DNA of 64,000 bases from Erythroxylum novogranatense (lineage: Eukaryota; Streptophyta; Magnoliopsida; Malpighiales; Erythroxylaceae). How positions within the stretch are numbered: the stretch's first letter is position 1; each line of letters opens with the position of its first letter. The position numbers and the translations under genes were made by a program. The notes beneath the pieces are model-generated. The model was not told the origin of the DNA, did not search any database, and saw only the letters and a program-made list of their open reading frames with translations. The DNA is taken from assembly GCA_029891385.1 (NCBI GenBank), contig CM057233.1:56064063-56128062 (forward strand), given 5' to 3'. This document shows, one piece after another, positions 36,404-47,059 of the stretch.

Positions 36404-39236
36404 TATAACATCCTATCACCGATGGGAAGGGTAAAATAGTAATTTGGGACGGGGGTATGAGTGTATATATGTATCTCGGCATGAGCATGCATATTATGGC
36501 CTCTATATATATATGAATGGTAATTTTTGCACATGCACATGATTGTACATGCATTCATGGTATTTCCCGACATATGTGTCTATAAATGTAAATTTTATGA
36601 AACATGTGAAATATGTGTTTGAAACATTGAATTGAAGTGATTTATGTGTATTTTACATTTTTAGGGACTTTTAGAAATTTTTCTGGAGTTTTTTGAAAAA
36701 AAATTTCGGATCGAAAAAATTGCTAAGTGGCGGACTGAATGGATTTTCGATACTAGAAATGACTGTCCAATGGCAATGGAAAATTAGATACAAGATTTTA
36801 GGAATTATTACTTTGAGCCATTAGAATTTGGAGAGAAATTGGAGCACAAATTGAATTGTATTTAGAAAAAGACCTGAAGAGTGCTTAAAAATCAGGACAA
36901 GTGGCAAGTGACACATGTCACTTGCCTACTTAGTCTTTTTATTAAAGGTTATATAATTAACCTAATCTTGGAGAGTCTTCCACGACACTCTCCTTGGAAG
37001 GGTTAAAAATCTCTTTTAAAAACAAATTCTTCCTCTCAACCATGGCTCCTCTTCTCCTTCTTCTTCGATGGGTTTTTCTTCTTCTTCTTCTTTTTCTTCT
37101 TGTTAAACTCCACCCACACAAAACCCTTTTCCCTTAACTCTCCTAAAACAGCCTAGCATAAATTTTTCTTCTTAAAGAAGATGGTGACCGTAGGTGATGA
37201 AGTGAGGTAGAGGAATTTGGGAAAAGCTTGGAAGATTGAAGTTTTGAAGCTTGTTTAGGTAAGAATGAAGTTATATGTTCTTGTTTTGGTAGTTAGAAGC
37301 ATTTTGTTGGGATCCGGTTCCGAGATCGGGTCCCTTCATTTTCAATTATTTTTCGCCTTCCAATTCGATTTGTACCTGTTTAGCATTCGTTTCTGCCTTT
37401 CGTTTTCACTTTTTCTATCCGCTTTCCAGTTGGGATCCGGTCTCCGAATCAGGTTTTTCGAGTGTGAATAAGTTGAGAATATGTGTGATGAGACATTAGT
37501 TAAGAGATTGTACTACTTGTTAAAGTCTTAGTAGGAATTTCGGGGATGACATTCTTTTAAGAGGGGGAGAAATGTTGGACCCCGATTTGAATTTGCTATG
37601 GTTTCGCTAATTTTCGTTTTACTTTTCGGTTGGGATCCGGTCTCCGGATCGGGTCCCAACACATTTATTGTGATTTAATGTGCATTAATTTCATGAAGCT
37701 TATGGTTTGATTGTATGGGTATGTTGCTTCTTTGATTGATTGATGATTGGTAAATGATGAATTAGAAGTTAATAGATGAGATGTTATGTTGTATTAAGTT
37801 GTTTTGAAGTGGTTTTAATGATGTTAGATGATTAATTTTTAAAAGGAAATGATTAAGTATATGTTCTGCGATTTTGTGGGTTTATGTTCAAGTAAAGTTC
37901 TTGATGAAAGTTTGGCTGAATAAGTGATTAAATTGGATGTTTATTGATGTAGGAATGGTGTTAGAATGAAAGGAGTAGAGTTAGGTATAAAATATGGAAA
38001 ATTTTAGCTTGAGTATGTTTAAGGTTTTTGGTCATAACTATTGATATGGTTAAGCTATCGAGTTGAGGTTTGCCTTGATTTAAACTTGAGAAGTTTGGCT
38101 AGAATTCTTATGAAGGAATTTCGGTCCAATTGTGGCTTGAAAGGGATGGAATTTTGCTTTGGAAGTGAGATATCTGTGCAGGGTGAATAGTGTGCTGATT
38201 ATAGTTCTATTATTGACGGCCAGAAACTTTGGGAATTTTTCTAGGCTAAAGTAGACTGATTTTGTAAAATGGGTCTTTATGAAAGTTGAATATTTACTTG
38301 TTAGCTTTCTATCGCCACTAAGTATGACATTTTTTGAATTTGTAGGTTGAAAGTTATGGCTTGATTAGTTTCAGATGGTGATTGATGTATTAATGTGTTT
38401 TGGTGTGTGAAATGTCTCTAAGTATGGATTTTGTGGTTGCTGTGTTCTGAAGCTAATTTTGGACTATTATGGTTGAAATTATCTCAAGTGATCTTATGGA
38501 AAATTGTAGAGGAATGTATTAGCATTGTAATGAGATATAATATGCAAATTTTGGATGTAGGGATTGTAAGTTATGAATTTGTAAAGGTTGGATATGGTTT
38601 AGGTCATATGCTGATTAAACAAGCTTTAACGTGGCAGCCACATTAATGGGAGAATTTGACCTAGTTAGTGATATAATTTGCTTTTAAGTCCTTCATAAGA
38701 ATTGTAGTATGTTTTCTGATCTTTTCATGATATAGAGTATGTAATTTTTCGATAATGGGATAGGAATTTATGCTTTGTGGAAGATTGTGTTATTGTTGAG
38801 AATGACTTATATAGGCAGAAAATTTGATTGAGGATTTGATTTGTTTAGAGATTGAATTTTCTTCCAAGTTGTTCATGAAAGTTGTAGGATATATTTTGCT
38901 CTTTTTATTGGTATAAAACTTGGAATCTTTGGCAAAGGGGATGGAAAGATATATTTTTTGGAAAAATGTTGTACTGTTTTGAATGGTCATGTCAAGTCAG
39001 TGGATTTGATTGCATTTTTGACATCCTTAGAGGTAAAATTGGTTTGTGAGTCCTTCATTAAACTTGTAGGATTTTCTGTGCTCTTTCCAATGAGTCCTTA
39101 TTTGTGATTTTTGGACTTTTGTGTGAAGAGTTGTATAGTGGGGAAGAAGGGAAGGTTAATAAGTGGTTTTGAGAAAATTGGTTTTTAGAAAAACAAATTA
39201 ATTATATTTGGAACCTTATGGTAAGGGGGTGCTATA
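36404..39236 (+). repeat. 5' LTR of B (internally deleted)
   Basis: It starts TATAACATCC (a change from TGTAACATCC) and ends ...GGGGGTGCTATA. It aligns with 42549-45509 of the 3' LTR, then jumps from TTGGAACCT (about 39215) to the last 20 bp of the LTR. The missing 1.5 kb includes the GC-rich palindrome and the hairpin array. The break lies exactly where the palindrome starts in the 3' LTR. Confidence 0.88.
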
Positions 39237-39242
39237 TTTAGG

Positions 39243-39254
39243 TGGTATCATAAC
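39243..39254 (+). other. Decayed primer binding site of B
   Basis: TGGTATCATAAC instead of TGGTATCAGAGC, 6 nt after the LTR with spacer TTTAGG as in F. The changes would weaken primer tRNA pairing. Confidence 0.8.
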
Positions 39255-39344
39255 ATGGTTTGGCATCTGTTGGGACTAGTTACATATTTAGGCTTGAATT
39301 ATTGTGAGAAATGCAGAAACTGATCGAAATTATTGTTTTGTTAT

Positions 39345-39655
39345 AGGTCATCCATTTTAGGTGATCAAATTGATCAACTACCTAACCAAGGATCAGTCGG
39401 AGCTAGTAGGGAGTCTCCAGTGCCTCGATCTGAGGAGCTACATCCTAAAGTTCCCGCGAGACTAGAGAGGAGGTATGACAGACTGTGCAAGCAGGGGCCG
39501 TGGATTTCTATGGAAGCACAGACCCTGCTGAGGCTGAGGGATGGCTGGAGAGGATTGAGAGAGTCTTCGACCAGATGGATTGTGATTCAGAGGAGAGATT
39601 TGATTATGCAATCTCTCTCCTACAGGGCCCAGCTTATAGACACGAGAGTTGAGTA
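39345..39655 (+). pseudogene. Partial gag of B, frameshifted and truncated
   Basis: Two frames carry gag. The first reads ARLERRYDRLCKQG. After a one-base shift near 39497 the second reads DPAEAEGWLERIERVFDQMD and then RFDYAISLLQGPAYR, the conserved gypsy gag core. Sequence then jumps at about 39650 straight to the pre-RT linker, so the rest of gag, its zinc knuckle and the whole protease are missing. Such a copy could not form particles. Confidence 0.82.
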
Positions 39656-40328
39656 GAGGCTTCAGGATATTCCCATAGTTAGGAAATTTCTAGATGTGTT
39701 TCCTGATCAGGAAACAGAGTTCACTATTGACCTAGTTCCAGGTACTGCTCCTATATCTATACCTCCATATAGGATGGCACTTGTGGAACTGAGGGAGCTG
39801 AAGGCTCAATTGCAGGAGTTACTGGAGAAGGGATTTATTAGGCCTAGTGTTTCATCTTGGGGAGCTCCAGTATTAATTGTGAAGAAGAAGGATGGGACTC
39901 TAAGATTGTGCATCGATTATAGGCAGCTGAATTAGGTGACGGTGAAGAATAAGTATCCACTGCCTAGGATCGATGACTTATTTGATCAGTTACAGGGAGC
40001 TCAGGTGTTCATTAAGTTGGATTTGAGATCAGGGTATTATTAGCTAAAGATAGCAGAGGCTGATGTGCCTAAGAGTGCATTCCGGAGCAGGTATGGGCAT
40101 TTCGAGTTCCTAGTGATGCCGTTTGGGTTGACTAACGCCCCGGTAGCTTTTATGGCCTTGATGAATGAGGTCTTTCAGCCCTACCTGGATCAGTTTGTAA
40201 TTGTATTCATTGATGAAATTTTGGTGTATTCGAGGAGTAGACAGGAGCATGCGGAACATTTGAGGATTGTTTTGCAGCTTATGAGGGAGAAGCAGCTATA
40301 TGCCAAATTCAGTAAGTGTGAATTTTGA
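39656..40328 (+). pseudogene. Reverse transcriptase of B, degraded
   Basis: In order: linker [20 protein letters not shown], fingers [25 protein letters not shown] followed by a stop (39933), a stop at 40041 where YYQ is expected, [20 protein letters not shown], and the active site [10 protein letters not shown]. The second catalytic aspartate is Glu here (codon 40215-40217). The segment ends KFSKCEF with a stop at 40326 in place of Trp. All the stops are single transitions from CAG or TGG. The enzyme would be inactive. Confidence 0.9.
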
Positions 40329-40340
40329 CTGGATGAGGTA

Positions 40341-41057
40341 GTGTTTCTGAGCCATATAGTGACCGGAGAGGGTATTCAGGTCGATCCGAATAAGATTGAG
40401 GCAATGATGAAGTGGGAAGCTCCAAGGAATGTGTCAAAGATTCGGAGCTTCCTCGGATTGGTTGGCTATTACCGGAGGTTTGTCGAGAGGTTTTCATTGA
40501 TCTCAGCCCCTCTGACAAAACTTTTGAGGAATAATGTGGCATTCAGATGGAAAGAGGAGTGCCAGAAGAGCTTTGAGGAGCTGAAACATCGGTTGACTAC
40601 CGCACCGATGTTGGCTATTCCATCTGGGACTGGAGGTTATGAGGTTTATAGCGATGCAACGCATCAAGGATTAGGGTGTATTTTGATGCAGCATGGTAGA
40701 GTGATCGCTTATGCCTCGAGACAGTTGAGGTCTCACGAGGTAAACTATCCAGTGCATGATTTGGAGTTAGCTGTAGTTGTTTTTGCCCTGAAAATTTTGA
40801 GACACTACTTGTATGGTGAGACTTTTCAGATTTTCACTGATCATAAGAGTTTGAGGTATTTGCTGAGTCAGAGAGAGTTGAATTTGAGGCAGAGGCGATG
40901 GATTGAGCTGTTGAAGGATTATGACTGTACGATTGAGTACCACCCAGGGAAGGCTAATGTGGTGGCAGATGCCTTGAGTAGGAAGTCTCACATCAGTGCA
41001 GCTCAGATTCAGGTATTGAGGTTGCCTAATTTGTTTCAGTTGAGAGCTTTGAATGTG
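40341..41057 (+). pseudogene. RT connection and RNase H of B (long open segment)
   Basis: A 239-codon open stretch and the best-preserved part of B. It starts with [20 protein letters not shown] and [17 protein letters not shown] (RT thumb). RNase H follows: [74 protein letters not shown]. The acidic residues of the fold are visible. In the family the domain removes RNA from the RNA-DNA hybrid. Stops on both sides show it is part of a dead pol frame, not a separate gene. Confidence 0.92.
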
Positions 41058-41060
41058 TAG

Positions 41061-42130
41061 TTGAATCTGAAGCAGAATGGGGCTTTGATAGCCACTCTGA
41101 AGCTCAGACCGATGCTACATGACAGAATCAGGAGAGTTCAGGACAAGGATCCTACTATGGTGAAGCTGATTGAGAAAGTGGAGGCTGATTCGAATTCTGA
41201 ATTTGAGTTGAAAGATGAGACATTATGGTTGGGACAGAGGCTATGTGAGCCTGATGTGGATAATTTGAGGTGAGAGATTTTGTAGGAAGCGCATATGGTC
41301 GCCTATGCTATGCATCCTGGTACTACCAAGATGTATAACACCCTAAAACAGCATTTTTGGTGGCCTGGCAAGAAGAAACAGGTGGCAGAATATGTATCCA
41401 AGTGTTTGACGTGCTAACAGGTTAAAGCTGAGAACCAGGCTCCAGTGGGAAAGCTTCATTTGTTTCCTTTTCTTGAGTGGAAATGAGAACGAATCACTAT
41501 GAATTTCATTATGGGGTTGCCTAGGACTCTGAGGCAACACGATGCTATCTGGGTCATAGTGGACCGGTTAACTAAATCGGCCCATTTCTTGTCAGTAAGG
41601 GAGAACAATTATCTTGATCAGTTGACCCAGAAGTATGTGACTGAGATAGTGAGACTGCATGGAGTTCCAGTGTCCATAGTATCAGACAGGGATCCCAGAT
41701 TTACTTCGAGGTTCTGGAAGAGTTTGTAGTTTGCTATGGGTACCAAGTTGAATTTCAGCACAGCATTTCATCCTCAGACAGATGGGCAGAGTGAAAGGAT
41801 GATTAAGACTGTTGAGGATATGCTTCGAGCTTGGCCTTGATTGAATTTGCATATAATAATCATTATCACAGTAGCATCGGGATGGCACCATATGAGGCCT
41901 TGTACGGAAGAAAGTGTCGATCACCTCTATATTGGGATGAAGAGGGTGTGAGAATGATTGAGGGCCCAGAGCTGATTCAGGATACAGTAGACAAGGTAAA
42001 GCTGATTCGGAGCCGAATAAAAGTGGCTCAAGATAGACAGAAAAGCTATGTGGATCAGCATTGGAGGGAGATGGAGTATAATGTCAGAGACAGGGTGTTC
42101 CTACGAGTGTCACCATGGAGAGGAGTGCTG
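41061..42130 (+). pseudogene. Integrase of B, degraded
   Basis: The N-terminal zinc-binding part is visible as EAHMVAYAMHPGTTKMYN followed by CLTC (HHCC). The catalytic core reads [38 protein letters not shown] and [19 protein letters not shown]. The first catalytic Asp is Asn (codon 41502-41504); the second Asp and the Glu remain. Stops lie at 41271, 41283, 41415, 41484 and 41727. A small deletion near 41833 shifts the frame before [14 protein letters not shown]. In the family the enzyme inserts the DNA copy into the genome. Confidence 0.9.
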
Positions 42131-42545
42131 AGATTCGGTAAAAAGGGCAAATTAAGCCCTAGGTACATTGGTCCTCATGAGATCATTGAGAGGATAGGAC
42201 CTTTGGCCTATAAGCTGGCTTTACCAAGTGAGATGTCTCAGCTACATAATGTCTTCCATGTGAGTATGCTCCAGAGATACCGATCGAATCCAAAACATGT
42301 GACACCGGCTCAGGAGATTAAGGTGGCTACCAATCTGAGCTATGTTGAGGAGCCGGTCCAGATTACGGGATCACGGGTTAAGCAGTTGAGGAACAGGGTT
42401 ATTCCATTAGTGAAAGTCCTATGGAGGAACCACTCAACTGATGAAGCAACTTGGGAGACCGAGGAGCATATGAGGAGACAGTATCCTCACCTGTTCGACC
42501 AAGCAGGTAAGAATTTCGAGGACGAAATTTTTATTAGGAGGGGAG
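42131..42545 (+). pseudogene. Integrase tail and chromodomain of B
   Basis: It continues the open frame that starts near 41831 (240 codons in all). It contains GKKGKLSPRYIGPHEIIERI, LHNVFHVSMLQRYRSNPKH, then the chromodomain-like part VKQLRNRVIPLVKVLWRNH, STDEATWETEEHMRRQYPHL and NFEDEIF. In chromoviruses this C-terminal domain is thought to steer integration by contacting chromatin. The DNA of the last codons (GAGGACGAAATTTTTATTAG) is kept exactly in element F. Confidence 0.88.
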
Positions 42546-42548
42546 AAT
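42532..42548 (+). other. Polypurine tract of B
   Basis: TATTAGGAGGGGAGAAT directly before the LTR, identical to the tract of F. It overlaps the end of the pol frame. Confidence 0.88.
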
Positions 42549-44465
42549 TGTAACATCCCATCACTGATGGGAAGGGTAAAATAGTAATTTGAGATGGGGG
42601 TATAAGTGTGTATACATATCTCGGCATGAGCATGCATATTATGGCCTCTATATATATATGAATGGTAATTTTTGCACAAGCACATGATTGTACATGTATT
42701 CATGACATTTCCCGACATATGTGTCTATAAATGTAAATTTTGTGAAAAATGTCAAATATGTGTTTGAAACATTGAATTGGAGTGATTTATGTGTATTTTA
42801 CATTTTTAGGGACTTTTAGAATTTTTATGGAATTTTTTGGAGAAAATTTTCAGACCAAAAAAATTGCTAAGTGGCGGACTGATTGGATTTCTGATACTAG
42901 AAATGACTGTCCAATGGCACTAGAAAATTAGATACATGATTTTAGGAATTATTACTTTGAGCCATTGGAATTTGGAGAGAAATTGGAGTAGAAATTGAAT
43001 TGTATTTAGAAAAATACCTTATGAGTGCTTTAAAATCAGGACAAGTGGCAAGTGACACATGTTACTTGCCTACTTAGTCTTTTTATTAAAGGTTATATAA
43101 TTAACCTAAGCTTGGAGAGTCTTCCACGACACTCTTCTTGGAAGGGTTAAAAATCTCTTTTAAAAACAAATTCTTCCTCTCAACCGTGGCTCCTCTTCTC
43201 CTTCTTGTTCGATGGGTTTTTCTTCTTCTTCTTCTTCTTCATGTTAAGCTCCACCCACACAAGACCCTCTTCCTTTAACTCTCCTAAAACAGCCTAGCAT
43301 GAATTTTTCTTCTTAAAGAAGATGGTGACTGTAGGTGATGAAGTGAGGTAGAGGAATTTGGAAAAAACTTGGAAGATTGAAGTTTCGAAGCTTGTTTAGG
43401 TAAGAATGAAGTTATATGTTCTTATTTTGACAGTTAGAAGCATTTTGTTGGGATTCGTTTCCGAGATCGGGTCCCTTCGTTTTCAATTGTTTTTCACCTT
43501 CCGATTCGATTTGTACCTGGTTAGCATTCGTTTCTGCCTTTCGTTTTCGCTTTTGCTATCCGCTTTTCGGTTGGGATCCGGTCTCTAGAGTGGATTTTTT
43601 TAGTGTGAATAAGTTGAGAATATGTGTGATGAGACATTAGTTAAGAGATTGCACTACTTCTTAAAGTCTTAGTAGGAATTTCGGGGACGACATTCTTTTA
43701 AGAGGGAGAGAAATGTTGGATCCTAATTTGAATTCGCTATGGTTTCGCTGATTTTTGTTTCGCTTTCCGGTTGGGATCCGATCTCCGGATCGGGTGCCAA
43801 CACATTTATTGTGATTTAATGTGCATTAATTTCATGAAGCTTATGGTTTGATTGTATGGGTATGTTGCTTCTTTGATTGATTGATGATTGGTAAATGATG
43901 AATTAGAAGTTAATAGATGAGATGTTATATTGTTTTAAGTTGTTTTGAAGCGGTTTTAATGATGTTAGATGATTAATTTTTAAAAGGAAATGATTGAGTA
44001 TGTGTGCTGGGATTTTGTGGGTTTATGTTCAAGTGAAGTTCTTGATGAAAGTTTGGCTGAATGAGTGATTAAATTGGATGCTTATTGATCTAGGAATGGT
44101 GTTAGAATGAAAGGAGTAGAGTTAGGTATAAAATCTGGAAACTTTTACCTTGAGTATGTTTCAAGTTTTTGGTCATAACTATTGATATGGTTATGCTATT
44201 GAGTTGAGGTTTGGCTTGATTTAAACTTGAGAAGTTTGGCTATAATTCTTATGAAGGAAGCTCGGTCCAATTGTGGCTTGAAAGGGATGAAATTTTTCTT
44301 TGAAAGTGAGATATCTGTGCAGGGTGAATAATGTGCTGATTATAGTTCTATTATTGATGACCAGAAACTTTGGGAATTTTTCTAGGCTAAAGTAGACTGA
44401 TTTTATGAAATGGGTCTTCATGAAAGTTGAATATTTTCTTGTTAGCTTTCTATTGCCACTAAGTA

Positions 44466-44640
44466 TGAACAACTTGCCAGAAATTCCAATTTTTATTTCT
44501 GACCGACTTTCATGAACAAGTTGGAAGCAAAATCAATCTCTAAACAAATCAAATCCTCAATCAACGTTTTTGCCTATATAAGACATTCTCAACAGTAACA
44601 CAATCTTCCACAAAACATAATTTTATACCAATATAAAATC
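44466..44640 (+). repeat. Inverted duplication inside the 3' LTR of B
   Basis: This segment is the reverse complement of parts of 45060-45235 in the same LTR. For example, GAATGTCTTATATAGGC is found on its minus strand and GAATGACTTATATAGGC at about 45093. The 5' LTR lacks it. There the place holds about 50 bp of normal sequence (38330-38375). On the right it is followed by a short repeat of ATGGTGATTGATGTATTA. Confidence 0.85.
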
Positions 44641-45512
44641 CATATGGTGATTGATGTATTAGTTTCAGATGGTGATTGATGTATTAATGTGTTTTGGTGT
44701 GTGAAATGTCTCTAAGTATGGATTTTGTGGTTACTGTGTTCTAAAGCTAATTTTGTACTATTATGGTTGAAATTAGCTCAAGTGATCTTATCAAAAGTTG
44801 TAGAGGAATGTCTTAGCTTTGTAATGAGATATAATATGCAAATTTTGGATGTAGGGATTGTAAGTTATGAATTTGTAAAAGTTGGATATGGTTTAGGTCA
44901 TGTGTTGATTTAACAAGCTTTAATAGGGCAGCCACATTAATGGGAGAATTTGACCTAGTTAGTAATGGAATTTTCTTTTAAGTCCTTCATGAGAATTGTA
45001 GTATGTTTTCTGATCTTTTCAGTGATATAGAGTATGTAATTTTTCGATAATGGGATAGGAAATTATGCTTCGTGGAAGATTGTGTTACTGTTAAGAATGA
45101 CTTATATAGGCATAAACGTTGATTGAGGATTTGATTTGTTTAGAGATTGATTTTGCTTCCAAGTTGTTCATGAAAGTTGTAGGATATATTTTTCTCTTTT
45201 TATTGATATAAAAATTGGAATTTTTGGCAAAGGGTATGGAAAGATATAATTTTTGGAAAAATGTTGTACTGTTTTGAATGGTCATGTGAAGGCAGTGGTT
45301 TTGATTACATTTTTGACACCCTTAGAGGTGAAATTGGTTTGTTAGCCCTGCATGAAACTTGTAGGATTTTCTGTGCTCTTTCCAATGAGTCCTTATTTGT
45401 GATTTTGGACTTTTGTGTGAAGAGTTGTATAGTGGGGAAGAAGGGAAGGTTAATAAGTGGTTTTGAGAAAATTAGTTTTTAGAAAAAAAATTAATTAGAT
45501 TTGGAACCTCGC

Positions 45513-45546
45513 ATCTCGCGAGGGCGACGGATCGCCCTCGCGAGAT
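45513..45546 (+). repeat. GC-rich perfect palindrome in the 3' LTR of B
   Basis: ATCTCGCGAGGGCGA pairs with TCGCCCTCGCGAGAT around a 4 nt loop CGGA, a 15 bp perfect stem. It lies about 830 bp before the hairpin array. F's GC-rich triplet sits at the equivalent place. Confidence 0.9.
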
Positions 45547-46338
45547 CGAGGGCGAGACCCATATAATTTTTTTAATTTTTTATATTATTAATTGTTTTTA
45601 ATTATAAATGCTATTTCTTTTGTCAATAACTTTTGCATCCGACATCCGACATCCGAGGATTCGTGTAATATTTAATTTCATTTTTATGTAAAATTGGAAA
45701 TTTTTAGCGATGAAATTTACGGGGATTAATTAAGCGGACTGGGTAATTATTTTTCTAGTCTATATTTTAATTAATAATTGGACCTATAGAGGTCCGAATT
45801 GAGTGATATTAGTGTCTATGAGTTTCTAATATTCGGAGGAAACTTTTACGACGAAAATTTTTAGGATAGTGCCGGGAATGTTATGAACATTCATTGTACA
45901 CATTTTTAATTGCTACATGTGTATTATTAAATATTTTTGATTGGACAATGTGTAATATATGTGTGTTTGACTTGTTATAGAGGCGCATTTGGAACATCAG
46001 CCCACAGATGTTGCCGAGACTTCCAGGCATTAGCTCGAAAACTATTTTTTGAGTGACCTAGATGGTTTCTCAATTATTATTTGTTTATAATTTTGCGCTT
46101 ATAACTCTGTGAAGAATAATGGTGGGTTTGTGAGTTGTTTATGACTGGATTCCGGACAGAAGGTCCGATGTATTGGGAGATTATGACATAGAAGTGCCAT
46201 TTGTCTGAGAATTTGGGACCTTCGTGTTTTAAATGTGACTACTTGTGATTGTGATTTTAATGTGATTGATTGTGATGTTGACATTGCTTCATTGTGACAT
46301 ATGCATTCCATGCATGAATGCATGATCAGTTAATGACA

Positions 46339-46469
46339 GTTGTGACCGGAGCAGCCACCGAGAGCTTAAAGCTCAACATAATTGTACCTCAAGCCCACAG
46401 TGATTTAGAGCCTCAAGCTCAACGATTAATGCACCCAGATTGGGACGGTTTTAGGCGCTCGGTCACAAC
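46339..46469 (+). repeat. Closed tandem hairpin array in the 3' LTR of B
   Basis: The outer perfect stem GTTGTGACCG (46339-46348) and CGGTCACAAC (46460-46469) is the same as in F. Inside are GAGCT-TAA-AGCTC (46362-46374) and GAGC-CTCAA-GCTC (46408-46420), 46 bp apart, with a degenerate unit (ACCTCAAGCCC) midway. The flanking words CAGTTGTGACCGGAGCAGCC and AGGCGC-TCGGTCACAACAACG are shared with F, while the inner sequence has diverged. This favours conserved structure. Confidence 0.75.
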
Positions 46470-47059
46470 AACGTAATAATTGGAAAAGTATCACATACAC
46501 ATTTCATGTGCATTTGATTTGGTTTCTTTGATTGATAATAACAATCATGTGGTACTTCTGAATGTGACATGATGAAACAACTGTATTATGCTTGACTATG
46601 CATGAATTGGGTGAACCATTGATGATGGTTCCTCACTGAGTTCGTAAACTCAACAAAAATTGCAACTTATTTTTCAGGATCGAGAGAGTAGACTCCTAGC
46701 TCCAGAGGGACTTTTCCTGCCATGTAGATCGTGTTGGCAAGAGAAGTTATGGCTCACAGGTCAGTCAACTGGGATTTTTGGGGGATGACCTAGTTAGACT
46801 TTTGTATTAGATTTCTTTTGAAGTAATGTACAGGCAGTGAAAAATTGTCAAAGATGTAAATTACTACTTTTAATGAAATGAAATGAGGAAACATTTTATT
46901 TTCAAAAATTAGTGATTTTCATATTGATGTTTTATGATTATGATGCCATGTGAAGTACAGTAGTGATTGTTCTTAGTTCACCCTTATTGTAGGATATGTA
47001 TCGGAATGACCTATGGGCATTCCGGTGTATACTCTACGGTAAGGGGGCGCTACAATATC

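Larger units (their letters stand above)
36404..47054 (+). mobile_element. Element B: Ty3/gypsy chromodomain element
   Basis: Inserted in A's 3' LTR. Flanks GTATC (36399-36403) and ATATC (47055-47059) form a 5 bp target duplication with one change. LTRs are 2,833 bp (5') and 4,506 bp (3'). The 5' one has lost about 1.5 kb and the 3' one has gained an inverted segment. The internal region holds partial gag, no protease, then RT, RNase H, integrase and chromodomain, all interrupted by stops. The TGTAACATCC ends, the pol order and the C-terminal chromodomain suggest a Tekay/Del-type chromovirus (inference). Confidence 0.9.
42549..47054 (+). repeat. 3' LTR of B (fuller copy)
   Basis: 4,506 bp from TGTAACATCCCATC to ...GGGGGCGCTACA. 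It is homologous to F's LTR across the last 1.5 kb and at the start. It contains an inverted duplication (44466-44640), a 15 bp GC-rich palindrome (45513-45546) and a hairpin array (46339-46469). Small open frames within it (for example 43406, 44725, 45261) are LTR sequence. Confidence 0.88.

Noticed and set aside
39333..39656. 107-codon frame as an intact small gene
   Set aside because: Its second half is the wrong frame of gag. The true gag reading shifts by one base near 39497.
46660..46690. TTATTTTTCAG|GATC in B's LTR as a splice acceptor (F has TCTATTTTCAG at the same place)
   Set aside because: Plausible motif shared by both, but there is no donor or transcript evidence and such motifs are common in AT-rich DNA.
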